DNA from: Microbulbifer mangrovi
GTDB taxonomy: Bacteria > Pseudomonadota > Gammaproteobacteria > Pseudomonadales > Cellvibrionaceae
Assembly: GCF_002009015.1 (NCBI RefSeq)
Contig: NZ_LZDE01000330.1
Coordinates: 1-49,173 of the forward strand
Length of the DNA: 49,173 nt
Direction of reading: 5' to 3'
Shown here piece after piece: positions 24,863-34,219 of the stretch. The notes beneath the pieces are model-generated. The model was not told where the DNA came from. It was given only the letters and a program-made list of their open reading frames with translations, and made no database searches. The position numbers were made by a program, and so were the translations under genes. How positions within the stretch are numbered: position 1 is the stretch's first letter; each line of letters begins with the position of its first letter.

Positions 24863-27800
24863 ATGTCCACTTCGCCCGCCAATCAGTCCGCCGAATACCG
24901 AGGGAGCCACCGCCTGCTGTGGGGGGTGTTATTTTTCCTGTTACTGATTGGCGCACTGAATATCTTCCTTTCTGCGATCCTACCCGGGGCGGTACAGCGC
25001 TGGTTGCACGAGCGCGGTCTCGAGGCGCAGATTCAGCACATGGAAATTTCCTTGCCGCGGCTGCGTGCGCACCTGCGCGGGGTTGAAGTCCGCAATGAAT
25101 TCGAGCGCGGATTCAATGCGCGCGAGGCAACCCTCGGGCTCAGCTGGTGGAAGCTGCTGCAGGGCAAGATCCACGTCAAACAGGTGGAGCTTGAAGGCGG
25201 GTATATGGACCTCGAGTCCGAGCCCAGCGAGCACGGCCGAGTGTGGGAAATTGGCGGCTGGCGGCTCAAGGAAGGCGGAGAGAAGAAGCCCAGGCATTGG
25301 CGGGTGGATCTGACCGCCGCAACCCTGCGCGATATGGTGGTCTGTTACCAGCACAAGCCCCAGTGGAATTCCCCCAGCTGTGCGCGATTTGGTGAGCTTG
25401 CCCTGGATGATTTTTTTGTTAGCGGGCTCCGCGAAAAAGCTGGAGAGCCGCTGCAGTTTTCCATCGGCGCCGACGAGCTGGCGCTGGAAAACCTGTTGGC
25501 CTGGGATGAAATCCCTCAGATAGATTCGGGTGCGGGTGTTGGCAGCAAAACCCAGGAGCCGGGGGAAGGCGATATGCGCAAATCCGCGCAGGAACACCCC
25601 ACTATCGCGGTGGTGCGCCTGAAAACACGGAATATCCAGTTTGTCCGCCCGGACAATCTGCTGAGCGTGACAGAACTGTCTACCCGCAAGTTTGGCGGCT
25701 GCCCACCCCAGCGCTGGGCGGACGCGGTTCCGGGGTTGCAGAAAACCATTGGCCACTGCGCCACCACACGTCGTTTGCAGCTGCGGGGACCGGCGAGCTT
25801 TTCTTTTGGCAAACAGTCGGAAATTGCCTGGCACAGGATCGACGGCCAGGAAGTGCGGCTGCGCTATCGCAATCGTCGCCATCCCAACTGGCATGCCGAA
25901 ACAATCGCGATCAATGACTTTGACTTCCTGCGTGAAGACAAGTCTCTGCAATGGCTGAGTGCCGGTGCCAGCGGTTTTTCCTGGTGTCCCAACCGCCTGC
26001 GAACCGTCTCCTCTGTCGACGGCGCTCATCACTACTGTCTGCGCGCCGGCAGCCTGCGTTTGCCGCAGCCCACCCGGTTTGAGTGGCGGGAAGGGTTTGC
26101 CGTCGACCTCGCGGAGGCGAGCCTGGGACAGGGCACATTGGTGGACCTGGACACCGATCGTCAGCAGGCGGACCCGTTAAATACCAATATGCTACGTCTC
26201 GGCAAGTTGCAGTACCGCAATGACCGTCGTCGCCTGCAACTGCAAAACCTGTCTCTGGACGGCGCATCCGGCTGTATTCCGGGGCAGCTGTGGGGTGAGC
26301 GGGACCACTGTGTTGTGCTCAACCAATTAAATTTGCCACAAGATTTTGCGATGCAGTTTGCCCGCAAACTGCCGCGAGACCATCTCCCCGCACAGGGCTG
26401 GGCGCTGGACAGTGGGCCGCTCACGTTGGAAAAACTGAAGCTCAGCGACGGACGGGATGGTCCCGAGCATCAGGTGTCGATCGTGGACCTGAACTGGCGT
26501 CGTCTTGAGCTTTCGCAACAGGAAAAGCGCTATCTGCTGGAGGATATCAACCTCGAGAAACTCACCGGATGTGTGCCGGAGGGGCTGTTGCCCCAGCGGA
26601 TGTCTCCCCTGTGTAGTCGCGCGGCACAGCTGCAAGGAAAGGGCGACTTTGTCTTTGCGTTGACGCCATCACCCTACATGGTGCTGGGCGAGCTGAGCCT
26701 GGCGTCACTGTTGTTGTCGGACCAGCTGGCTGACGATGCGAGTAAGCAAACCGGATTGATGCTGCGCCAGCTGCATACCGGCAACGGTTTTTTCCGCATA
26801 CGCGACCAGCAATTGAAGCCTGGTGAATACTTTGCCAGTGAAGACGAACACGGCTGGTTCCCCGGTGAAGAGCATGCAGGTAGTGATAGCAATGCTTCAG
26901 ACGACGGCCGCGAAAAAGGACTTCTGCCCGAGGAGCGGTTGGCTCTCGAGCGGGCGCGGCAGCAGGCTCTGGAAAGCCGCCACATAGAGAATATTGGCGC
27001 CAATATTGTCGCGCGCCAGACGGAACTGGAACTCGCCTCCCTGTCACTGACCGCGCTGGACGGCTGCCTGCCGCTTTCCTGGCAGGCCATAGCCGGAGGC
27101 TCTGACCCTGAATATCGTCCCGAATGTTTTGCGGTTCACAATCTGCGGCAGCATCAGCCACTGCACCTGAAACTGGATAGACAGCGACCTACCAGCGCCA
27201 ATGACGGTGGCCGTTTGCGCGTGGCCTTTCGTGCGGCGGATCTCAGCCTGGAATCCGCCGACGTGAAAAGTGCCAGTGGCAACGATCTGTTGGCCCTTAC
27301 TCAGTTACTTCTGCCGCGGGCGGATTTCCGCCTGCAGTCCCGGCCGGTTCGCATGCGGCTGAATCTCCCTGGAGCAGCGTTGGGTATCGCGGACTTCTGC
27401 TTCGGCGATAAACGCTGTATCGAGGTGGAAACACTGCGTACCGGTGATCGCTTCTCCCTGGACTACGGTCGCGATCGATTCAGCGCGGATCTCAACAACC
27501 TGGTGCTGGATCACTTTGCGCTCAGCGGCGGCAAGGATGACATCACGATCGAGGTTAAAAAGCTGCTCGGCCTGGGACTCTACGCCAACCTGCCGCGCAC
27601 CCCCGGCGCCCGTGCCGACTGGAAAATCACCCAACTGCAGGCCCAGACCGTTGCTACCTGCTGGCCGCAAAGTGGGGAGCCGGAGCGCATGTTGCCGCGT
27701 TGTGTACGCGGTCAGCGTTTCAGTTCTGAAAACGGAGGAATTTCGGTAGCGAATCTGTCTCTGCACCATCGACTGCAAGACCCGCCCCAGTTGCAGTTGG

Positions 27801-30340
27801 GTGCATTGCAGGTAGCAAAGATCGGGCTGGTGCAGGCTGCACCACCTGACCTCCCGGTACAGCTGAACCTGCACGATCTGCGGGTCGATAGTGTCACGGG
27901 TTGCGGACTGAATGACTGGCTTGCCGCAGCGCAGTTGCGGGGAGAAGGCAGTGGCCGCTGGCGGGGTTGTGTGTCTTCCGGAAGCCTGCATCTTGGCGGC
28001 GACAATCTGGTCAGCCTGGGTGGTGCTGGAGAAATGTCACCGGGAGATGAAGCAGACCGCCTCTCCCTGGGGCCATTGCAGGCAGCAAACCTGAAGTTAT
28101 TGCCGGCTCCGGCACAGGTGGGGGCGTCTCCGATCATGCAGCTCGACTATATCGAGTGGCAATCCATGCGCTGGGCAGGGGGCGCTCGGGTGAGAGTGGA
28201 AGACCTGCTGGCGCGGGATTTTTCCGGTTGCCTGCCGGGCAGCGATGGTAGCTCCACCTCGGTGAAGGATCCCCTGTGCTTTTCCTTCCGACAACTGATG
28301 GTGGAAGGGCGGCAGGAACTGGCAATGACAGACGCGCTACGTGCCAGCGGGAAAGTTGCGCTGGAGGATTTCGCATTTCGCCAGGGAGACCGCAAGCGGG
28401 TCGGCTTTACCCACCTGGGGGTGAACGGGCTGGTATTTTCCTCTGACGCCGTGGCGCTGAAACAGGGCGAAGTCACCGGACTCAATGGCTGTCTCGAGCC
28501 TTTCAAACTTGGGGAAAAGTCTCTCGCACCCTGCTACGAGGTGGGTCGTATTTCCATGGGCAGCGAGCACAAGGTGTTGCTGGGCAGTCTGCGCAGTGGC
28601 AGGGCTCAACGGCAGTTTAGGGATATCAAAGTGGATGGCGTACGGATTACCCAGCGGGGTTTCCCTGCGGGCCTGCCATCCCAGTTACTGCATATCGCGA
28701 CGCTGGAAGCGGATGTACTGGCATTTGGCGACCGGGAACTGGTGGCGCAAAACCTGCAGCTGGAGAACGTGAGCAGCTGTGTCCCGGAAGGATACATCAA
28801 GGGGGTACGTCATTGTTTCAATTTGGAGAAGGCGCTTACCTCAGGACGATTCGGCTTTGAGCAACGTCAGTTGTCCCTGACCCTCGCGAAGCTGGAAAAT
28901 TTACTGGTGCTGGATACTGCCGGCGACCAGTTGTTGGAAAGCGCTTATGTGGAAATTCGCGAACTCAGCGTGGCCAAACAGGCCATCCGTCTTTTGTTTA
29001 TGGAAATCGCCGATAGCCGGGTATTCCGGCGCGATGAGCGCGCCCAGGAATTCGTCAATCACCAGTGGAATACGGAAATTGAAGCCCTGCGCGTCAGCCA
29101 GTTTGAATATTTCCCGCCGGAAAAGATTTTGCAGATCGACACTGTAGACCTGATTCGTCCGCACAGTATCCTGGCCCGCGGGCGGCAGGGAGACCTGGGT
29201 GCCTGGGAGCGCTTTCGCAGTACATCGCCAGAGCTGGAAAACTATCAATATAAACGGGGCGATATTGCGCGCAAAGCCAACCGGTTTAAGTACCGGGTTC
29301 GACAGCTATATGTCGACCGAGGGAAGTTTTTGTGGCTCGACAGCGCCCACGAACAACAGGCCAGGCTTCCCATACGGCGCATCAATTTACTGCTGAGCGG
29401 CTTGAGTAATTATCACGATGATCCACCAGCGCTGCTGGTCTTTAACGCGCGGCCCGGAGGTTTCAGTGAAATGCACCTGGCGGGCAAGGTAGATCTGCTG
29501 GACAACAACCACTGGGACGGTGGGTTACTCGGCTATGTTGAAGGCGCCAACTTGATTCCGGCTACGCCCTACATGGCTTCTCTGCTCGGGTACAAAATTC
29601 TGCAGGGGCAGCTTGATGCTGAGCTGAACCTTAAGGTCGATGACAACCAGGTCGATGCCTTGGCAAAAATGGATCTGCAGAAAATCAAGGTGAGACGGGT
29701 TCGTGACAGCGACCACCTGAATGTGAAGAAAAGTATCATCCCACTGGGTCTGGCGCTGGCACTGTTGAAAGATGGTGACGGAGACGTGCGCTTCGATATG
29801 CCGGTAACCGGTGAGCTCTATGATCCTCAATTCTCTTTCAGCTTTATATTCAGCGATTTACTACAGCGTGCCATTCTCGAAGCACTGTTCGCCTACTTTA
29901 CGCCGGTAGGTTTTTACAGTCTCGCCAAGCTGGCTTGGGCGCGTTTCCGCGCTGTCAGTTTTTCCGACCTTGAATTCGCCCCCGGCAGCGATACCCTGAG
30001 TGCGACGGCAAAACTCCAGCTGGACGGTATGGTGGAAAAAATGCGCGACAACGACAAGGCGCGACCAGGAATTTGCGGCGTGTCTACCGCCAGGGATCTG
30101 GAAAACATGTTTCCTCATGAAATTGGTGCCATGCGCGGTGCGGGGGAAGTTCGCGAAAACTTTTACAAGGAACCGCCGCGGGGCATTCGTGAGGAATTGC
30201 TGCGCTTGTCCAACCGTCGTAGCCGTAACGTACAGAAATACCTGATCGAGGCCGGACTGGATCAGGAGGACTTTATCCAGTGCGCGCCCGATTACATTGG
30301 CACCGATACAGATGAGCCGCGGGTGGAATTTTCCAACTGA
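24863..30340 (+). CDS. Giant AsmA-like (DUF748-type) envelope protein with twelve cysteine pairs
   Basis: This is an 1825-residue predicted periplasm-spanning protein with one N-terminal membrane anchor (residues 19-43). AsmA-like and DUF748 proteins are thought to form beta-groove bridges that move phospholipids to the outer membrane. The first 120 residues (LPRLRAHLRGVEVRN, LSWWKLLQGKIHVKQVELEG) and the region 1500-1680 (GLSNYHDDPPALL, GKVDLLDNNHWDGG, PLGLALALLKDGDGDVRFDMPVTG) match that family. An OmpA-like or DUF748-type tail follows (FAPGSDTLSATAKLQLDGM). In between, twelve cysteine pairs recur every 80-165 residues, mostly as G-C-[LIV]-P-x(n)-C: C161/173, 280/299, 375/392, 471/483, 570/584, 735/755, 846/852, 933/947, 1014/1036, 1123/1139, 1210/1224 and 1306/1318. 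An acidic insert lies at about 655-710. The aconitase-like gene follows after 51 bases. Confidence 0.82.
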   Translation: MSTSPANQSAEYRGSHRLLWGVLFFLLLIGALNIFLSAILPGAVQRWLHERGLEAQIQHMEISLPRLRAHLRGVEVRNEFERGFNAREATLGLSWWKLLQGKIHVKQVELEGGYMDLESEPSEHGRVWEIGGWRLKEGGEKKPRHWRVDLTAATLRDMVVCYQHKPQWNSPSCARFGELALDDFFVSGLREKAGEPLQFSIGADELALENLLAWDEIPQIDSGAGVGSKTQEPGEGDMRKSAQEHPTIAVVRLKTRNIQFVRPDNLLSVTELSTRKFGGCPPQRWADAVPGLQKTIGHCATTRRLQLRGPASFSFGKQSEIAWHRIDGQEVRLRYRNRRHPNWHAETIAINDFDFLREDKSLQWLSAGASGFSWCPNRLRTVSSVDGAHHYCLRAGSLRLPQPTRFEWREGFAVDLAEASLGQGTLVDLDTDRQQADPLNTNMLRLGKLQYRNDRRRLQLQNLSLDGASGCIPGQLWGERDHCVVLNQLNLPQDFAMQFARKLPRDHLPAQGWALDSGPLTLEKLKLSDGRDGPEHQVSIVDLNWRRLELSQQEKRYLLEDINLEKLTGCVPEGLLPQRMSPLCSRAAQLQGKGDFVFALTPSPYMVLGELSLASLLLSDQLADDASKQTGLMLRQLHTGNGFFRIRDQQLKPGEYFASEDEHGWFPGEEHAGSDSNASDDGREKGLLPEERLALERARQQALESRHIENIGANIVARQTELELASLSLTALDGCLPLSWQAIAGGSDPEYRPECFAVHNLRQHQPLHLKLDRQRPTSANDGGRLRVAFRAADLSLESADVKSASGNDLLALTQLLLPRADFRLQSRPVRMRLNLPGAALGIADFCFGDKRCIEVETLRTGDRFSLDYGRDRFSADLNNLVLDHFALSGGKDDITIEVKKLLGLGLYANLPRTPGARADWKITQLQAQTVATCWPQSGEPERMLPRCVRGQRFSSENGGISVANLSLHHRLQDPPQLQLGALQVAKIGLVQAAPPDLPVQLNLHDLRVDSVTGCGLNDWLAAAQLRGEGSGRWRGCVSSGSLHLGGDNLVSLGGAGEMSPGDEADRLSLGPLQAANLKLLPAPAQVGASPIMQLDYIEWQSMRWAGGARVRVEDLLARDFSGCLPGSDGSSTSVKDPLCFSFRQLMVEGRQELAMTDALRASGKVALEDFAFRQGDRKRVGFTHLGVNGLVFSSDAVALKQGEVTGLNGCLEPFKLGEKSLAPCYEVGRISMGSEHKVLLGSLRSGRAQRQFRDIKVDGVRITQRGFPAGLPSQLLHIATLEADVLAFGDRELVAQNLQLENVSSCVPEGYIKGVRHCFNLEKALTSGRFGFEQRQLSLTLAKLENLLVLDTAGDQLLESAYVEIRELSVAKQAIRLLFMEIADSRVFRRDERAQEFVNHQWNTEIEALRVSQFEYFPPEKILQIDTVDLIRPHSILARGRQGDLGAWERFRSTSPELENYQYKRGDIARKANRFKYRVRQLYVDRGKFLWLDSAHEQQARLPIRRINLLLSGLSNYHDDPPALLVFNARPGGFSEMHLAGKVDLLDNNHWDGGLLGYVEGANLIPATPYMASLLGYKILQGQLDAELNLKVDDNQVDALAKMDLQKIKVRRVRDSDHLNVKKSIIPLGLALALLKDGDGDVRFDMPVTGELYDPQFSFSFIFSDLLQRAILEALFAYFTPVGFYSLAKLAWARFRAVSFSDLEFAPGSDTLSATAKLQLDGMVEKMRDNDKARPGICGVSTARDLENMFPHEIGAMRGAGEVRENFYKEPPRGIREELLRLSNRRSRNVQKYLIEAGLDQEDFIQCAPDYIGTDTDEPRVEFSN

Positions 30341-30391
30341 GCAGAATCTTAAACGGTGAGCAAAATGGAATACCAGAGCAGGAGAGAACTC

Positions 30392-32335
30392 ATGGCCAGA
30401 AATCTCACCCAACAGCTTATCGAACAGCATCTTGTCAGCGGCAAGATGACCCCCGGCGAGGCGGTTCAGCTGAAAATCGACCAGACGCTGTGCCAGGATG
30501 CCACCGGTACCATGGTGATGCTCGAATTCGAAGCGCTGGGGTTGCCGAAAGTAAAAACCGAGCTCTCTGCCCAGTATGTGGATCACAACCTGATACAGGC
30601 GGATTTCAAGAATGCTGATGACCATCTCTTTTTGCGCAGCGCCAGCCGCAAATGGGGTATCTGGTTTTCACGGCCTGGCAACGGTATCAGTCACGCGGTG
30701 CATATGGCTTGTTTTGGCATTCCGGGTAAAACCCTGCTGGGCTCGGATAGTCACACCTGTGCCGGCGGTGCCATGGGGATGCTTGCCATGGGCGCGGGCG
30801 GGTTGCAGGTAGCTCTGGCAATGGCCGGGCTGCCATTCTCCCTGGTGATGCCGGAGGTGATTGGGGTTGAAGTGAGCGGCAAGTTGCCGCCCTGGGTAAG
30901 CGCCAAGGATGTGATTCTGGAGATGTTGCGTCGCTACGACGTAAAGGGCGGGGTTAACAAGGTTTTCGAGTACTATGGCCCGGGCCTCGACAATCTTACG
31001 GCCATGGATCGGCACGTTATCGCCAATATGGGGCAAGAGATGGGCGCGACCGCAAGCGTATTCCCCGCGGATGAAAATTTGCGTGCATTTCTGCGCCAGC
31101 AGGGACGGGAAGAGGATTTTATTGCGCTCGCGGCAGAACAGGGCGCGCAGTACGATCAGCGCGAGCAGCTGGATCTATCCAAACTCGAACCGATGATCGC
31201 CTGTCCGTCCAGTCCGGGCAAAGTTGTTACCGTGCGTGAGGTTGCGGGCAAACCCATTTACCAGAGTTATATCGGCTCGTCGGCGAATCCCGGGCTGCGT
31301 GACTTCGCAATTCCCGCGAAAATGGTCGAGGGAAAAAACGTCCCCCAGGAAATCTCCCTGGACATCAACCCTACCAGCCGCCAGTTACTGGAAGAACTCA
31401 GTCACAGCGGCGACCTCAACCGTTTGTTACAGGCAGGGGCACGGTTGCATCAGACCGGATGCAACGGTTGTATTGGTATGGGGCAGGCACCGGCCAGTGG
31501 ACGTATCAGCCTGCGTACGGTGCCGCGGAATTTCCCCGGTCGTTCCGGTACCAAGGAAGATCAGGTCTACCTGTGTAGCCCGGAAACCGCCACTGCAAGC
31601 GCGCTGGCTGGCGTGATCACCGATCCTCGGGATATGGATATGGACTACCCGGCGTTTGTCGAGCCGGAAAAGCTTCAGGATATGCGTCCGTTGATGCTCG
31701 CGCCGCGCGATACCACCGATGAGATACCCGTAGAGCTGGAAAAAGGACCTAATATCCAGCCCTTGCCCGAGTTTGATCCCTTACCGGAAGTGCTCAGCGG
31801 TCCGATTATTCTTAAGACGGGTGACAATGTCTCCACCGACGAGATTCTCCCGGCGGGTACAGATATCCTGCCACTGCGCTCGAATATTCCCGCGATCAGT
31901 CACTATACCTTTTCCCGCATTGATGAAACCTTTTACCAGCGAGCCAAAAAACTCAATGCCGACAGCTTTGTGATCGGTGGGGATAACTATGGCCAGGGCT
32001 CCAGCCGAGAGCACGCGGCGATTGCTCCGCGTTACCTCGGGGTGCGCGCGGTGATCGCTGTTTCCATGGCGCGTATTCACCGTCGCAACCTGATCAACTT
32101 CGGCGTGGTCCCCCTGTTATTTAAGCAGCCTGCGGACCTGGCACGCCTGAATCAGGACGATATGCTGGAAATCGATGACCTCCCACAGCAATTACAATCC
32201 GGTCGCAAGATTGTGATCAAGCTGGCTGGGGGTAAAGAGCTGGAAGTGACGCACAATATGGGGGAGGAAGAGGTGGCAACGGTAATTGCCGGAGGCCTGA
32301 TCGATTACGTGCGTAAAAGCCATCTGCAAGGATGA
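30392..32335 (+). CDS. Aconitase-family hydratase (TIGR01342-like)
   Basis: This is a 647-residue cytoplasmic enzyme predicted to interconvert citrate and isocitrate. The start at 30392 (MARNLTQQLIEQHL) has GGAGAG just upstream; an in-frame GTG at 30356 is less likely. The motifs YVDHNLIQ, GSDSHTCAGGAMGMLAMG, GCNGCIGMGQAP (C357 and C360, the two close Fe-S ligands), FPGRSGT and the C-terminal swivel-domain NVSTDEILPAGTDILPLRSNIP and GQGSSREHAAIAPRYLG are present. The distant Fe-S ligand, normally Cys in GSCTNS, reads IGSSANPG with Ser297. That could be a subfamily trait or could alter the [4Fe-4S] cluster. The gene probably shares a transcript with the preceding AsmA-like gene (51-base gap). 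Confidence 0.88.
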   Translation: MARNLTQQLIEQHLVSGKMTPGEAVQLKIDQTLCQDATGTMVMLEFEALGLPKVKTELSAQYVDHNLIQADFKNADDHLFLRSASRKWGIWFSRPGNGISHAVHMACFGIPGKTLLGSDSHTCAGGAMGMLAMGAGGLQVALAMAGLPFSLVMPEVIGVEVSGKLPPWVSAKDVILEMLRRYDVKGGVNKVFEYYGPGLDNLTAMDRHVIANMGQEMGATASVFPADENLRAFLRQQGREEDFIALAAEQGAQYDQREQLDLSKLEPMIACPSSPGKVVTVREVAGKPIYQSYIGSSANPGLRDFAIPAKMVEGKNVPQEISLDINPTSRQLLEELSHSGDLNRLLQAGARLHQTGCNGCIGMGQAPASGRISLRTVPRNFPGRSGTKEDQVYLCSPETATASALAGVITDPRDMDMDYPAFVEPEKLQDMRPLMLAPRDTTDEIPVELEKGPNIQPLPEFDPLPEVLSGPIILKTGDNVSTDEILPAGTDILPLRSNIPAISHYTFSRIDETFYQRAKKLNADSFVIGGDNYGQGSSREHAAIAPRYLGVRAVIAVSMARIHRRNLINFGVVPLLFKQPADLARLNQDDMLEIDDLPQQLQSGRKIVIKLAGGKELEVTHNMGEEEVATVIAGGLIDYVRKSHLQG

Positions 32336-32489
32336 GAAGAGCATACATTAAGCGGAAAATACTTCTTTCAGACGAGGTAAACGCTCGCACATTACTTCAG
32401 GATGGACACTGGGATAATGTGAGCGTCGCGCCGTCAATACACCGGTGTGTACTCCTGCCCGTAACTGCTCGATAAAATCAACATGGGCC

Positions 32490-33404
32490 ATGGGTATGAT
32501 CAGAAAGAAAAAGCTTCGCGCGGATATCCTGCGGCTGAATCCGCGCGAGGATGCCTGCCAAATCGCACGATTGATTGTGTGCGATGGTTTTCTATGGGAT
32601 TTCAATCGCGCGCTGGAAATGGCTCTGTTCCGCACCTTCGCCTCGCCAGGTATCAGCGGCTTGTTGGCGCGCACCGGCGAGTTTTCCCGCAATGGCCAGA
32701 AACGCTATGACGATACGAGCCTGTTGATGCTGCAGTTACTGCGCCATGGCTACGATAGTCCACAGGGACGCGCCGCACTGCAGCGGATCAACCAGACCCA
32801 CGCCCACTTCTTTATTAGCAACGACGATTACCTGTTTGTTCTCTCCACCTTCATGCTGGACCCGATTGACTGGATCGCACGGTTTGGCTGGCGACGCCTG
32901 AGCGAGCATGAGAAAATGGCTTTGTTTATATTCTGGCGCAATGTGGGTGAGCGTATGGGAATCAAGTCGATTCCCGACTCGCTGGAGAGTATGCGCCGTT
33001 TTAGCGGTGAATACGTGCAGGAAAATTTCCGCTTTCACGACAGTAACCGGGTGGTTTCCACGGCGACCTTCACTGTGGTGGAATCCTGGTTGCCCCGGCG
33101 TCTCAGGCCGTTTGTGCGACCGGTGTCCGCGGTATTATTGGATGAGTCGACGCGCAGAGCGGTACAGCTGGAGGCGCCTGGTCGGTTTATGGCCTTCATC
33201 GTGCCGGCTGTGCTTAAAATGAGGGGTCGCTGGCTGGCTGTGTTCGGGCGCTCCGGGGAACCGGACTGGCCCGACGGTTGCCGGACCTACCCAAAGGGCT
33301 ACATGGTTGAGACACTCGCGCCCGCATCCCTGTTGGCAGTGGAGCGTAAGCAACGGGAGTTACCCTCAGAAAGCATTTGGGATCCGGAGTGTAATAAGGT
33401 GTGA
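32490..33404 (+). CDS. MpaB-like oxygenase (DUF2236 superfamily)
   Basis: This is a 304-residue protein of the MpaB / latex-clearing-protein-related superfamily, whose characterised members are heme b oxygenases. The conserved blocks WDFNRALEMALFRTFASPGISGLLARTGEF, NGQKRYDDTSLLMLQLLRHGYDSPQGRAAL, INQTHAHFFISNDDYLFVLSTFMLDPI, FGWRRLSEHEKMA and FWRNVGERMGI (long runs, partly quoted by position: about residues 38-170) follow the family order. Start 32490 or 32496 is likely, but no clear ribosome site was found. No signal peptide is present. It is followed closely by the GNAT gene. The substrate is unknown; oxidised lipids are possible for this group. Confidence 0.82.
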   Translation: MGMIRKKKLRADILRLNPREDACQIARLIVCDGFLWDFNRALEMALFRTFASPGISGLLARTGEFSRNGQKRYDDTSLLMLQLLRHGYDSPQGRAALQRINQTHAHFFISNDDYLFVLSTFMLDPIDWIARFGWRRLSEHEKMALFIFWRNVGERMGIKSIPDSLESMRRFSGEYVQENFRFHDSNRVVSTATFTVVESWLPRRLRPFVRPVSAVLLDESTRRAVQLEAPGRFMAFIVPAVLKMRGRWLAVFGRSGEPDWPDGCRTYPKGYMVETLAPASLLAVERKQRELPSESIWDPECNKV

Positions 33405-33426
33405 TCGCCCTGGAGGGGACAGCAGT

Positions 33427-33891
33427 GTGCAGCAAGTAAAAATTCAGGTCGACGACTTGAGTGATGGCGCAATTATCCAGTTGCTCGAGGCGCATCTCGC
33501 CGAGATGCGCCTTTATTCACCGCCTGACAGTATCCATGCGCTGGATACCCCGGCGATGAAACATTCGTCGATCACATTCTGGGGAGCGCGAGTTGATGGT
33601 GAGCTGGTCGCCTGTGGTGCGTTAAAGCAGCTTTCTCCCGAGCACGGAGAAATTAAATCCATGCGCACGGAGAAAAATTTTCTGCGGCAGGGAATCGCTG
33701 CCAGATTACTGGAGCGTATTCTGCAAGAGGCGAAATCCCGATGCTATAAACGGGTAAGCCTGGAGACCGGGACAAATGAGGCTTTTGCTCCAGCGGTCAG
33801 CCTGTATCGGCGCTTTGGTTTCGAAGATTGCGGCCCGTTCGGAACCTACCTTCCGGACCCCTTTAGTCGCTTTTTATCCAAGTCCCTTTAA
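33427..33891 (+). CDS. GNAT-family N-acetyltransferase
   Basis: This is a 154-residue cytoplasmic acetyltransferase that would move an acetyl group from acetyl-CoA to an amine. The GTG at 33427 has GGAGG about ten bases upstream. The acetyl-CoA-binding motif A is visible as IKSMRTEKNFLRQGIAARLLE (the Q/R-x-x-G-x-A loop is RQGIAA), followed by YKRVSLETGTNEAF and PAVSLYRRFGFEDCGPFG at the C-terminus. Early residues MRLYSPPDSIHALD are typical of a common proteobacterial GNAT subgroup of unknown substrate. It lies 22 bases after the MpaB-like gene, so the two are probably co-transcribed. Confidence 0.9.
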   Translation: MQQVKIQVDDLSDGAIIQLLEAHLAEMRLYSPPDSIHALDTPAMKHSSITFWGARVDGELVACGALKQLSPEHGEIKSMRTEKNFLRQGIAARLLERILQEAKSRCYKRVSLETGTNEAFAPAVSLYRRFGFEDCGPFGTYLPDPFSRFLSKSL

Positions 33892-34219
33892 TCACTTGCT
33901 TGGCATCTTCCTTGCGGCGAGTTGTGCCAGTTAACATTAGCAACCTCTGCTGTCACAACTTTCCGCCAAATCTTCCTGTGAAAATTCCTGTCCGCAACTG
34001 GTACTTTGGAACCAGTTTGTCGAATTCTTGAGTCACTGCTTTTGATACTGAAGGGTAATTCCGCCTGCAGCCCGGGTTGGCGCGATTAAGAACGTGACCC
34101 TACAGGTCTTTTATGGCTTTATTGCGTCGCCCATGGGGCTAAATGTCACTTTTCACCAAATTTGTGCAACAGGCGGTGTCGGGTGAGGCAATACAGGAAT
34201 TAGAAACAGGGAGAGTGAA
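33892..34219. other. Intergenic region, 328 bases
   Basis: No gene was found. A 7-bp hairpin AACTGGT / ACCAGTT (33996-34017, 8-base loop) lies about 100 bases after the GNAT stop and lacks a T-tract. The remainder presumably holds the promoter of the PI-PLC-like gene. Composition is somewhat AT-richer than the surrounding genes. Confidence 0.4.

Noticed and set aside
32348..32692. 114-codon minus-strand frame over the start of the MpaB-like gene
   Set aside because: It overlaps a conserved gene on the other strand and shows no domain of its own.
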